Of a stretch of DNA of 64,000 bases, positions 11,341 to 24,170 are shown one piece after another. The notes under the pieces are model-generated. The model ran no database searches, was not told where the DNA came from, and saw nothing but the letters and a program-made list of their open reading frames with translations. Source of the DNA: Bursaphelenchus xylophilus (lineage: Eukaryota > Nematoda > Chromadorea > Rhabditida > Aphelenchoididae). Made by a program: the position numbers and the translations under genes. How positions within the stretch are numbered: the stretch's first letter is position 1; every line of letters begins with the position of its first letter. Location: assembly GCA_904066235.2 (NCBI GenBank), contig CAJFCV020000001.1, positions 11,651,291 through 11,715,290 on the forward strand, in the 5' to 3' direction.

Positions 11341-14290
11341 TTCGAATGGTGTATGTCTTGTCAATTCACTCCGTCATCACTAATTCACCTTTTTTCAAAA
11401 CCGGTGTCTAGTATAATAGCAGAGTGCTTCGCCCAGTGTGGGCGTAGTTTGATTCCAAAAATGCTGAAACTTGCCATGCTAAAATCTCAGGCGATTAGCT
11501 TTCGAATGAAGTATGTCTTGTCAATTCACTCCGTCATCACTAATTCACCTTTTTTCAAAACCGGTGTCTAGTATAATATCAGAGTGTTTCGCCCAGTGTG
11601 GGCGCAGTTTGATTCCAAAAATGCTGAAACTTGCCATGCTAAAATCATAGGAGGTTACCCTTCGAATGGTGTATGTCTTGTCAATTCACTCCGTCATCAC
11701 TAATTCACCTTTTTTCAAAACCGGTGTCTAGTATAATAGCAGAGTGCTTCGCCCAGTGTGGGCGTAGTTTGATTCCAAAAATGCTGAAACTTGCCATGCT
11801 AAAATCTCAGGCGATTAGCTTTCGAATGAAGTATGTCTTGTCAATTCACTCCGTCATCACTAATTCACCTTTTTTCAAAACCGGTGTCTAGTATAATATC
11901 AGAGTTTTTGGCCTCGGGCGGGCGTAATTTGACTCCAAAAAAGCTGAAGCTTGCCATGCTAAAATCTCAGGCGATTAGCTTTCGAATGGTGTATGTCTTG
12001 TCAATTCACTCCTTCATCACTAATTCACCTTTTTTCAAAACCGGTGTCTAGTATAATATCAGAGTTTTTGGCCTCGGGCGGGCGTAATTTGACTCCAAAA
12101 AAGCTGAAGCTTGCCATGCTAAAATCTCAGGCGATTAGCTTTCGAATGGTGTATGTCTTGTCAATTCACTCCTTCATCACTAATTCGCTTTTTTCAAAAC
12201 CGGTGTCTAGTATAATATCAGAGTTTTTTGGCCTCGGGCGGGCGTAATTTGACTCCAAAAATGCTGAAACTTGCCATGCTAAAATCTCAGGCGATTAGCT
12301 TTCGAATGAAGTATGTCTTGTCAATTCACTCCGTCATCACTAATTCACCTTTTTTCAAAACCGGTGTCTAGTATAATATCAGAGTGTTTCGCCCAGTGTG
12401 GGCGCAGTTTGATTCCAAAAATGCTGAAACTTGCCATGCTAAAATCATAGGAGGTTACCCTTCGAATGGTGTATGTCTTGTCAATTCACTCCGTCATCAC
12501 TAATTCACCTTTTTTCAAAACCGGTGTCTAGTATAATAGCAGAGTGCTTCGCCCAGTGTGGGCGTAGTTTGATTCCAAAAATGCTGAAACTTGCCATGCT
12601 AAAATCTCAGGCGATTAGCTTTCGAATGAAGTATGTCTTGTCAATTCACTCCGTCATCACTAATTCACCTTTTTTCAAAACCGGTGTCTAGTATAATATC
12701 AGAGTTTTTGGCCTCGGGCGGGCGTAATTTGACTCCAAAAAAGCTGAAGCTTGCCATGCTAAAATCTCAGGCGATTAGCTTTCGAATGGTGTATGTCTTG
12801 TCAATTCACTCCTTCATCACTAATTCGCTTTTTTTCAAAACCGGTGTCTAGTATAATATCAGAGTTTTTTGGCCTCGGGCGGGCGTAATTTGACTCCAAA
12901 AAAGCTGAAACTTGCCATGCTAAAATCTCAGGCGATTAGCTTTCGAATGGTGTATGTCTTGTCAATTCACTCCTTCATCACTAATTCGCTTTTTTTCAAA
13001 ACCGGTGTCTAGTATAATATCAGAGTTTTTGGCCTCGGGCGGGCGTAATTTGAGTCCAAAAATGCTGAAACTTGCCATGCTAAAATCTCAGGCGATTAGC
13101 TTTCGAATGAAGCATGTCTTGTCAATTCACTCCGTCATCACTAATTCACCTTTTTTCAAAACCGGTGTCTAGTATAATATCAGAGTGTTTCGCCCAGTGT
13201 GGGCGCAGTTTGATTCCAAAAATGCTGAAACTTGCCATGCTAAAATCATAGGAGGTTACCCTTCGAATGGTGTATGTCTTGTCAATTCACTCCGTCATCA
13301 CTAATTCACCTTTTTTCAAAACCGGTGTCTAGTATAATAGCAGAGTGCTTCGCCCAGTGTGGGCGTAGTTTGATTCCAAAAATGCTGAAACTTGCCATGC
13401 TAAAATCTCAGGCGATTAGCTTTCGAATGAAGTATGTCTTGTCAATTCACTCCGTCATCACTAATTCACCTTTTTTCAAAACCGGTGTCTAGTATAATAT
13501 CAGAGTTTTTGGCCTCGGGCGGGCGTAATTTGACTCCAAAAAAGCTGAAGCTTGCCATGCTAAAATCTCAGGCGATTAGCTTTCGAATGGTGTATGTCTT
13601 GTCAATTCACTCCTTCATCACTAATTCGCTTTTTTTCAAAACCGGTGTCTAGTATAATATCAGAGTGTTTCGCCCAGTGTGGGCGCAGTTTGATTCCAAA
13701 AATGCTGAAACTTGCCATGCTAAAATCATAGGAGGTTACCCTTCGAATGGTGTATGTCTTGTCAATTCACTCCGTCATCACTAATTCACCTTTTTTCAAA
13801 ACCGGTGTCTAGTATAATAGCAGAGTGCTTCGCCCAGTGTGGGCGTAGTTTGATTCCAAAAATGCTGAAACTTGCCATGCTAAAATCTCAGGCGATTAGC
13901 TTTCGAATGAAGTATGTCTTGTCAATTCACTCCGTCATCACTAATTCACCTTTTTTCAAAACCGGTGTCTAGTATAATATCAGAGTTTTTGGCCTCGGGC
14001 GGGCGTAATTTGACTCCAAAAAAGCTGAAGCTTGCCATGCTAAAATCTCAGGCGATTAGCTTTCGAATGGTGTATGTCTTGTCAATTCACTCCTTCATCA
14101 CTAATTCGCTTTTTTTCAAAACCGGTGTCTAGTATAATATCAGAGTGTTTCGCCCAGTGTGGGCGCAGTTTGATTCCAAAAATGCTGAAACTTGCCATGC
14201 TAAAATCTCAGGCGATTAGCTTTCGAATGGTGTATGTCTTGTCAATTCACTCCGTCATCACTAATTCACCTTTTTTCAAAACCGGTGTCT
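11340..14290 (+). repeat. HOR with a variable number (3 or 1) of one monomer class
   Basis: The unit is: a monomer with 'ataatagcagagtgcttcg' ending 'cgaatgaagtatg'; then n monomers with 'ttggcctcgggcgggcg' and 'tttgactcc'; then a monomer with 'ggcgcag' and tail 'cataggaggttaccc'. Unit starts near 11,671, 12,471, 13,272 and 13,752. The middle class is present three times in the first unit (about 11,907, 12,067, 12,226), three in the second (12,707, 12,868, 13,027), once in the third (13,507) and once in the fourth (13,987). Periods are therefore 800, 801 and 480 bp. Most middle monomers have 'ctgaagcttgcc', creating an AAGCTT site. Confidence 0.88.
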
Positions 14291-15930
14291 AGTATAATAT
14301 CAGAGTGTTTCGCCCAGTGTGGGCGTAGTTTGATTCCAAAAATGCTGAAACTTGCCATGCTAAAATCGCAGGCGATTAGCTTTCGAATGGTGTATGTCTT
14401 GTCAATTCACTCCGTCATCACTAATTCACCTTTTTTCAAAACCGGTGTCTAGTATAATATCAGAGTGTTTCGCCCAGTGTGGGCGTAGTTTGATTCCAAA
14501 AATGCTGAAACTTGCCATGCTAAAATCTCAGGCGATTAGCTTTCGAATGGTGTATGTCTTGTCAATTCACTCCGTCATCACTAATTCACCTTTTTTCAAA
14601 ACCGGTGTCTAGTATAATATCAGAGTGTTTCGCCCAGTGTGGGCGTAGTTTGATTCCAAAAATGCTGAAACTTGCCATGCTAAAATCTCAGGCGATTAGC
14701 CTTTGAATGGTGTATGTCTTGTCAATTCACTCCTTCATCACTAATTCACCTTTTTTCAAAACCGGTGTCTAGTATAATATCAGAGTGTTTCGCCCAGTGT
14801 GGGCGTAGTTTGATTCCAAAAATGCTGAAACTTGCCATGCTAAAATCTCAGGCGATTAGCTTTCGAATAATGTACGTCTTGTCAATTCACTCCGTCATCA
14901 CTAATTCACCTTTTTTCAAAACCGGTGTCTAGTATAATATCAGAGTGTTTCGCCCAGTGTGGGCGTAGTTTGATTCCAAAAATGCTGAAACTTGCCATGC
15001 TAAAATCTCAGGCGATTAGCTTTCGAATGGTGTATGTCTTGTCAATTCACTCCTTCATCACTAATTCACCTTTTTTCAAAACCGGTGTCTAGTATAATAT
15101 CAGAGTGTTTCGCCCAGTGTGGGCGTAGTTTGATTCCAAAAATGCTGAAACTTGCCATGCTAAAATCTCAGGCGATTAGCTTTCGAATAATGTACGTCTT
15201 GTCAATTCACTCCGTCATCACTAATTCACCTTTTTTCAAAACCGGTGTCTAGTATAATATCAGAGTGTTTCGCCCAGTGTGGGCGTAGTTTGATTCCAAA
15301 AATGCTGAAACTTGCCATGCTAAAATCTCAGGCGATTAGCTTTCGAATGGTGTATGTCTTGTCAATTCACTCCTTCATCACTAATTCACTTTTTTTAAAA
15401 CCGGTGTCTAGTATAATATCAGAGTGTTTCGCCCAGTGTGGGCGTAGTTTGATTCCAAAAATGCTGAAACTTGCCATGCTAAAATCTCAGGCGATTAGCT
15501 TTCGAATGGTGTACGTCTTGTCAATTCACTCCTTCATCACTAATTCACCTTTTTTCAAAACCGGTGTCTAGTATAATATCAGAGTTTTTGGCCTCGGGCG
15601 GGCGTAATTTGACTCCAAAAAAGCTGAAACTTGCCATGCTAAAATCTCAGGCGATTAGCTTTCGAATGGTGTACGTCTTGTCAATTCACTCCTTCATCAC
15701 TAATTCACTTTTTTTCAAAACCGGTGTCGAGTATAATATCAGAGTGTTTCGCCCAGTGTGGGCGTAGTTTGATTCCAAAAATGCTGAAACTTGCCATGCT
15801 AAAATCTCAGGCGATTAGCCTTTGAATGGTGTATGTCTTGTCAATTCACTCCTTCATCACTAATTCACCTTTTTTCAAAACCGGTGTCTAGTATAATATC
15901 AGAGTGTTTCGCCCAGTGTGGGCGTAGTTT
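14290..15930 (+). repeat. Mixed monomers with 'cgaataatgtacg' class
   Basis: Ordinary monomers up to about 14,700 give way to copies ending 'ctttcgaataatgtacg' (14,866 and 15,184), then to the 'cctcgggcgggcg' class (near 15,590) and the variant 'ggtgtcgag' for 'ggtgtctag' (15,727). These are the components of the 4-monomer HOR that follows. Confidence 0.8.
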
Positions 15931-18900
15931 GATTCCAAAAATGCTGAAACTTGCCATGCTAAAATCTCAGGCGATTAGCCTTTGAATGGTGTATGTCTTG
16001 TCAATTCACTCCTTCATCACTAATTCACCTTTTTTCAAAACCGGTGTCTAGTATAATATCAGAGTGTTTCGCCCAGTGTGGGCGTAGTTTGATTCCAAAA
16101 ATGCTGAAACTTGCCATGCTAAAATCTCAGGCGATTAGCTTTCGAATAATGTACGTCTTGTCAATTCACTCCTTCATCACTAATTCACTTTTTTTTAAAA
16201 CCGGTGTCTAGTATAATATCAGAGTTTTTGGCCTCGGGCGGGCGTAATTTGACTCCAAAAAAGCTGAAACTTGCCATGCTAAAATCTCAGGCGATTAGCT
16301 TTCGAATGGTGTACGTCTTGTCAATTCACTCCTTCATCACTAATTCACTTTTTTTCAAAACCGGTGTCGAGTATAATATCAGAGTGTTTCGCCCAGTGTG
16401 GGCGTAGTTTGATTCCAAAAATGCTGAAACTTGCCATGCTAAAATCTCAGGCGATTAGCCTTTGAATGGTGTATGTCTTGTCAATTCACTCCTTCATCAC
16501 TAATTCACCTTTTTTCAAAACCGGTGTCTAGTATAATATCAGAGTGTTTCGCCCAGTGTGGGCGTAGTTTGATTCCAAAAATGCTGAAACTTGCCATGCT
16601 AAAATCTCAGGCGATTAGCCTTTGAATGGTGTATGTCTTGTCAATTCACTCCTTCATCACTAATTCACCTTTTTTCAAAACCGGTGTCTAGTATAATATC
16701 AGAGTGTTTCGCCCAGTGTGGGCGTAGTTTGATTCCAAAAATGCTGAAACTTGCCATGCTAAAATCTCAGGCGATTAGCTTTCGAATAATGTACGTCTTG
16801 TCAATTCACTCCTTCATCACTAATTCACTTTTTTTTAAAACCGGTGTCTAGTATAATATCAGAGTTTTTGGCCTCGGGCGGGCGTAATTTGACTCCAAAA
16901 AAGCTGAAACTTGCCATGCTAAAATCGCAGGCGATTAGCTTTCGAATGGTGTATGTCTTGTCAATTCACTCCTTCATCACTAATTCACTTTTTTCAAAAC
17001 CGGTGTCGAGTATAATATCAGAGTGTTTCGCCCAGTGTGGGCGTAGTTTGATTCCAAAAATGCTGAAACTTGCCATGCTAAAATCTCAGGCGATTAGCTT
17101 TCGAATGAAGTATGTCTTGTCAATTCACTCCGTCATCACTAATTCACCTTTTTTCAAAACCGGTGTCTAGTATAATATCAGAGTGTTTCGCCCAGTGTGG
17201 GCGCAGTTTGATTCCAAAAATGCTGAAACTTGCCATGCTAAAATCTTAGGAGGTTACCTTTTGAATGGTGTATGTCTTGTCAATTCACTCCTTCATCACT
17301 AATTCACCTTTTTTCAAAACCGGTGTCTAGTATAATATCAGAGTGTTTCGCCCAGTGTGGGCGTAGTTTGATTCCAAAAATGCTGAAACTTGCCATGCTA
17401 AAATCTCAGGCGATTAGCTTTCGAATAATGTACGTCTTGTCAATTCACTCCTTCATCACTAATTCACCTTTTTTCAAAACCGGTGTCTAGTATAATATCA
17501 GAGTGTTTCGCCCAGTGTGGGCGTAGTTTGATTCCAAAAATGCTGAAGCTTGCCATGCTAAAATCTTAGGAGGTTACCTTTCGAATGGTGTATGTCTTGT
17601 CAATTCACTCCGTCATCACTAATTCACCTTTTTTCAAAACCGGTGTCTAGTATAATATCAGAGTGTTTCGCCCAGTGTGGGCGTAGTTTGATTCCAAAAA
17701 TGCTGAAGCTTGCCATGCTAAAATCTTAGGAGGTTAACTTTCGAATGGTGTATGTCTTGTCAATTCACTCCGTCATCACTAATTCACCTTTTTTCAAAAC
17801 CGGTGTCTAGTATAATATCAGAGTGTTTCGCCCAGTGTGGGCGTAGTTTGATTCCAAAAATGCTGAAGCTTGCCATGCTAAAATCTTAGGAGGTTACCTT
17901 TCGAATGGTGTATGTCTTGTCAATTCACTCCTTCATCACTAATTCACTTTTTTCAAAACCGGTGTCGAGTATAATATCAGAGTGTTTCGCCCAGTGTGGG
18001 CGTAGTTTGATTCCAAAAATGCTGAAACTTGCCATGCTAAAATCTTAGGAGGTTACCTTTCGAATGGTGTATGTCTTGTCAATTCACTCCGTCATCACTA
18101 ATTCACCTTTTTTCAAAACCGGTGTCTAGTATAATATCAGAGTGTTTCGCCCAGTGTGGGCGTAGTTTGATTCCAAAAATGCTGAAGCTTGCCATGCTAA
18201 AATCTTAGGAGGTTACCTTTCGAATGGTGTATGTCTTGTCAATTCACTCCTTCATCACTAATTCACTTTTTTTCAAAACCGGTGTCGAGTATAATATCAG
18301 AGTGTTTCGCCCAGTGTGGGCGTAGTTTGATTCCAAAAATGCTGAAACTTGCCATGCTAAAATCTTAGGAGGTTACCTTTCGAATGGTGTATGTCTTGTC
18401 AATTCACTCCGTCATCACTAATTCACCTTTTTTCAAAACCGGTGTCTAGTATAATAGCAGAGTGCTTCGCCCAGTGTGGGCGTAGTTTGATTCCAAAAAT
18501 GCTGAAACTTGCCATGCTAAAATCTCAGGCGATTAGCCTTTGAATGGTGTATGTCTTGTCAATTCACTCCTTCATCACTAATTCACCTTTTTTCAAAACC
18601 GGTGTCTAGTATAATATCAGAGTGTTTCGCCCAGTGTGGGCGTAGTTTGATTCCAAAAATGCTGAAACTTGCCATGCTAAAATCTCAGGCGATTAGCTTT
18701 CGAATAATGTACGTCTTGTCAATTCACTCCTTCATCACTAATTCACTTTTTTTTAAAACCGGTGTCTAGTATAATATCAGAGTTTTTGGCCTCGGGCGGG
18801 CGTAATTTGACTCCAAAAAAGCTGAAACTTGCCATGCTAAAATCTCAGGCGATTAGCTTTCGAATGGTGTACGTCTTGTCAATTCACTCCTTCATCACTA

Positions 18901-20400
18901 ATTCACTTTTTTCAAAACCGGTGTCGAGTATAATATCAGAGTGTTTCGCCCAGTGTGGGCGTAGTTTGATTCCAAAAATGCTGAAACTTGCCATGCTAAA
19001 ATCTCAGGCGATTAGCCTTTGAATGGTGTATGTCTTGTCAATTCACTCCTTCATCACTAATTCACCTTTTTTCAAAACCGGTGTCTAGTATAATATCAGA
19101 GTGTTTCGCCCAGTGTGGGCGTAGTTTGATTCCAAAAATGCTGAAACTTGCCATGCTAAAATCTCAGGCGATTAGCCTTTGAATGGTGTATGTCTTGTCA
19201 ATTCACTCCTTCATCACTAATTCACCTTTTTTCAAAACCGGTGTCTAGTATAATATCAGAGTGTTTCGCCCAGTGTGGGCGTAGTTTGATTCCAAAAATG
19301 CTGAAACTTGCCATGCTAAAATCTCAGGCGATTAGCTTTCGAATAATGTACGTCTTGTCAATTCACTCCTTCATCACTAATTCACTTTTTTTTAAAACCG
19401 GTGTCTAGTATAATATCAGAGTTTTTGGCCTCGGGCGGGCGTAATTTGACTCCAAAAAAGCTGAAACTTGCCATGCTAAAATCGCAGGCGATTAGCTTTC
19501 GAATGGTGTATGTCTTGTCAATTCACTCCTTCATCACTAATTCACTTTTTTTCAAAACCGGTGTCGAGTATAATATCAGAGTGTTTCGCCCAGTGTGGGC
19601 GTAGTTTGATTCCAAAAATGCTGAAACTTGCCATGCTAAAATCTCAGGCGATTAGCTTTCGAATGAAGTATGTCTTGTCAATTCACTCCGTCATCACTAA
19701 TTCACCTTTTTTCAAAACCGGTGTCTAGTATAATATCAGAGTGTTTCGCCCAGTGTGGGCGCAGTTTGATTCCAAAAATGCTGAAACTTGCCATGCTAAA
19801 ATCTTAGGAGGTTACCTTTCGAATGGTGTATGTCTTGTCAATTCACTCCGTCATCACTAATTCACCTTTTTTCAAAACCGGTGTCTAGTATAATATCAGA
19901 GTGTTTCGCCCAGTGTGGGCGTAGTTTGATTCCAAAAATGCTGAAGCTTGCCATGCTAAAATCTTAGGAGGTTAACTTTCGAATGGTGTATGTCTTGTCA
20001 ATTCACTCCGTCATCACTAATTCACCTTTTTTCAAAACCGGTGTCTAGTATAATATCAGAGTGTTTCGCCCAGTGTGGGCGTAGTTTGATTCCAAAAATG
20101 CTGAAGCTTGCCATGCTAAAATCTTAGGAGGTTAACTTTCGAATGGTGTATGTCTTGTCAATTCACTCCGTCATCACTAATTCACCTTTTTTCAAAACCG
20201 GTGTCTAGTATAATATCAGAGTGTTTCGCCCAGTGTGGGCGTAGTTTGATTCCAAAAATGCTGAAGCTTGCCATGCTAAAATCTTAGGAGGTTACCTTTC
20301 GAATGGTGTATGTCTTGTCAATTCACTCCTTCATCACTAATTCACTTTTTTCAAAACCGGTGTCGAGTATAATATCAGAGTGTTTCGCCCAGTGTGGGCG
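15930..20400 (+). repeat. Tandem 16-monomer (2.56-kb) duplication of a 640-bp HOR block
   Basis: A 4-monomer HOR of 640 bp has 'cctcgggcgggcg' monomers near 15,590, 16,230, 16,870, and again near 18,790 and 19,427. Markers in the first copy recur 2,557-2,559 bp later: monomers starting near 15,991, 16,202, 16,631 and 16,842 match 18,549, 18,760, 19,188 and 19,399, and 'gaatgaagtatg' at about 17,104 matches 19,663. The clear match runs from about 15,930-17,250 to 18,490-19,808. The interval 17,500-18,480 and the stretch after 19,800 carry 'ctgaagcttgcc' monomers with tails 'aggaggttaactttcg' or 'aggaggttacc'. Confidence 0.85.
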
Positions 20401-23190
20401 TAGTTTGATTCCAAAAATGCTGAAACTTGCCATGCTAAAATCTTAGGAGGTTACCTTTCGAATGGTGTATGTCTTGTCAATTCACTCCGTCATCACTAAT
20501 TCACCTTTTTTCAAAACCGGTGTCTAGTATAATATCAGAGTGTTTCGCCCAGTGTGGGCGTAGTTTGATTCCAAAAATGCTGAAACTTGCCATGCTAAAA
20601 TCTTAGGAGGTTACCTTTCGAATGGTGTATGTCTTGTCAATTCACTCCGTCATCACTAATTCACCTTTTTTCAAAACCGGTGTCTAGTATAATATCAGAG
20701 TGTTTCGCCCAGTGTGGGCGTAGTTTGATTCCAAAAATGCTGAAACTTGCCATGTTAAAATCTTAGTAGGTTACCTTTCGAATGGTGTATGTCTTGTCAA
20801 TTCACTCCTTCATCACTAATTCACCTTTTTCAAAACCGGTGTCTAGTATAATATCAGAGTGTTTCGCCCAGTGTGCGCGTAGTTTGATTCCAAAAATGCT
20901 GAAACTTGCCATGCTAAAATCTTAGGAGGTTACCTTTCGAATGGTGTATGTCTTGTCAATTCACTCCGTCATCACTAATTCACCTTTTTTCAAAACCGGT
21001 GTCTAGTATAATATCAGAGTGTTTCGCCCAGTGTGGGCGTAGTTTGATTCCAAAAATACTGAAACTTGCCATGCTAAAATCTTAGGAGGTTACCTTTCGA
21101 ATGGTGTATGTCTTGTCAATTCACTCCTTCATCACTAATTCACCTTTTTTCAAAACCGGTGTCTAGTATAATATCAGAGTGTTTCGCCCAGTGTGCGCGT
21201 AGTTTGATTCCAAAAATGCTGAAACTTGCCATGCTAAAATCTTAGGAGGTTACCTTTCGAATGGTGTATGTCTTGTCAATTCACTCCGTCATCACTAATT
21301 CACCTTTTTTCAAAACCGGTGTCTAGTATAATATCAGAGTGTTTCGCCCAGTGTGGGCGTAGTTTGATTCCAAAAATGCTGAAACTTGCCATGCTAAAAT
21401 CTTAGGAGGTTACCTTTCGAATGGTGTATGTCTTGTCAATTCACTCCGTCATCACTAATTCACCTTTTTTCAAAACCGGTGTCTAGTATAATATCAGAGT
21501 GTTTCGCCCAGTGTGGGCGTAGTTTGATTCCAAAAATGCTGAAACTTGCCATGCTAAAATCTTAGGAGGTTACCTTTCGAATGGTGTATGTCTTGTCAAT
21601 TCACTCCGTCATCACTAATCCACCTTTTTTCAAAACCGGTGTCTAGTATAATATCAGAGTGTTTCGCCCAGTGTGGGCGTAGTTTGATTCCAAAAATGCT
21701 GAAACTTGCCATGCTAAAATCTTAGGAGGTTACCTTTCGAATGGTGTATGTCTTGTCAATTCACTCCGTCATCACTAATTCACCTTTTTTCAAAACCGGT
21801 GTCTAGTATAATATCAGAGTGTTTCGCCGAGTGTGGGCGTAGTTTGATTCCAAAAATGCTGAAACTTGCCATGTTAAAATCTTAGTAGGTTACCTTTCGA
21901 ATGGTGTATGTCTTGTCAATTCACTCCTTCATCACTGATTCACCTTTTTTCAAAACCGGTGTCTAGTATAATATCAGAGTGTTTCGCCCAGTGTGCGCGT
22001 AGTTTGATTCCAAAAATGCTGAAACTTGCCATGCTAAAATCTTAGGAGGTTACCTTTCGAATGGTGTATGTCTTGTCAATTCACTCCGTCATCACTAATT
22101 CACCTTTTTTCAAAACCGGTGTCTAGTATAATATCAGAGTGTTTCGCCCAGTGTGGGCGTAGTTTGATTCCAAAAATGCTGAAACTTGCCATGCTAAAAT
22201 CTTAGGAGGTTACCTTTCGAATGGTGTATGTCTTGTCAATTCACTCCTTCATCACTAATTCACCTTTTTTCAAAACCGGTGTCTAGTATAATATCAGAGT
22301 GTTTCGCCCAGTGTGCGCGTAGTTTGATTCCAAAAATGCTGAAACTTGCCATGCTAAAATCTTAGGAGGTTACCTTTCGAATGGTGTATGTCTTGTCAAT
22401 TCACTCCGTCATCACTAATTCACCTTTTTTCAAAACCGGTGTCTAGTATAATATCAGAGTGTTTCGCCCAGTGTGGGCGTAGTTTGATTCCAAAAATGCT
22501 GAAACTTGCCATGCTAAAATCATAGGAGGTTACCTTTCGAATGGTGTATGTCTTGTCAATTCACTCCGTCATCACTAATTCACCTTTTTTCAAAACCGGT
22601 GTCTAGTATAATATCAGAGTGTTTCGCCGAGTGTGGGCGTAGTTTGATTCCAAAAATGCTGAAACTTGCCATGTTAAAATCTTAGTAGGTTACCTTTCGA
22701 ATGGTGTATGTCTTGTCAATTCACTCCTTCATCACTAATTCACCTTTTTTCAAAACCGGTGTCTAGTATAATATCAGAGTGTTTCGCCCAGTGTGCGCGT
22801 AGTTTGATTCCAAAAATGCTGAAACTTGCCATGCTAAAATCTTAGGAGGTTACCTTTCGAATGGTGTATGTCTTGTCAATTCACTCCGTCATCACTAATT
22901 CACCTTTTTTCAAAACCGGTGTCTAGTATAATATCAGAGTGTTTCGCCCAGTGTGGGCGTAGTTTGATTCCAAAAATGCTGAAACTTGCCATGTTAAAAT
23001 CTTAGTAGGTTACCTTTCGAATGGTGTATGTCTTGTCAATTCACTCCGTCATCACTAATTCACCTTTTTTCAAAACCGGTGTCTAGTATAATATCAGAGT
23101 GTTTCGCCGAGTGTGGGCGTAGTTTGATTCCAAAAATGCTGAAACTTGCCATGCTAAAATCTTAGGAGGTTACCTTTCGAATGGTGTATG
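20400..23190 (+). repeat. Homogeneous 'cttaggaggttacc' field, part 1
   Basis: Nearly uniform monomers with the tail 'cttaggaggttacc', marked by a few variants: 'catgttaaaatcttagtagg' (near 20,755, 21,873, 22,673, 22,993), 'cgccgagtgtgggcg' (21,821, 22,621, 23,101), and 'cagtgtgcgcg' on 'ccttcatcac' monomers. The first two variants recur 800 bp apart (21,821 and 22,621; 21,873 and 22,673), a 5-monomer HOR. About 20,970-22,520 is repeated at 24,970-26,520. Confidence 0.88.
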
Positions 23191-24170
23191 TCTTGTCAAT
23201 TCACTCCGTCATCACTAATTCACCTTTTTTCAAAACCGGTGTCTAGTATAATATCAGAGTGTTTCGCCCAGTGTGGGCGTAGTTTGATTCCAAAAATGCT
23301 GAAACTTGCCATGCTAAAATCTCAGGCGATTAGCTTTCGAATAATGTACGTCTTGTCAATTCACTCCGTCATCACTAATTCACCTTTTTTCAAAACCGGT
23401 GTCTAGTATAATATCAGAGTGTTTCGCCCAGTGTGGGCGTAGTTTGATTCCAAAAATGCTGAAACTTGCCATGCTAAAATCTCAGGCGATTAGCTTTCGA
23501 ATGGTGTATGTCTTGTCAATTCACTCCTTCATCACTAATTCACTTTTTTTAAAACCGGTGTCTAGTATAATATCAGAGTTTTTCGCCCAGTGTCGGCGTA
23601 GTTTGTTTCCAAAAAGCTGAAACTTGCCATGCTAAAATCTCAGGCGATTAGCTTTTGAATGGTGTATGTCTTGTCAATTCACTCCTTCATCACTAATTCA
23701 CTTTTTTTTAAACCCGGTGTCTAGTATAATATCAGAGTTTTTGGCCTGGGGCGGGGTGTAATTTGATTCCAAAAAAGCTGAAACTTGCCATGCTAAAATC
23801 TCAGGCGATTAGCTTTCGAATGGTGTATGTCTTGTCAATTCACTCCTTCATCACTAATTCACCTTTTTTCAAAACCGGTGTCTAGTATAATATCAGAGTG
23901 TTTCGCCCAGTGTCGGCGTAGTTTGTTTCCAAAAAAGCTGAAACTTGCCATGCTAAAATCTCAGGCGATTAGCTTTCGAATCGTGTATGTCTTGTCAATT
24001 CACTCCTTCATCACTAATTCACTTTTTTTTTAAAACCGGTGTCTAGTATAATATCAGAGTTTTTCGCCCAGTGTCGGCGTAGTTTGATTCCAAAAATGCT
24101 GAAACTTGCCATGCTAAAATCTCAGGCGATTAGCTTTCGAATGGTGTATGTCTTGTCAATTCACTCCGTC
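23190..24170 (+). repeat. Cassette of 'ctcaggcgattagc' monomers inside the field
   Basis: About six monomers of another class interrupt the homogeneous field: one with 'cgaataatgtacg' (23,337), two with 'cagtgtcggcgtagtttg' then 'tttcc', one with 'ggcctggggcggggtg' (near 23,745, seen only here), and one with 'cgaatcgtgtatg' (23,978). The order of the first three resembles 39,180-39,500. Entry and exit occur within one monomer on each side. Confidence 0.82.
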
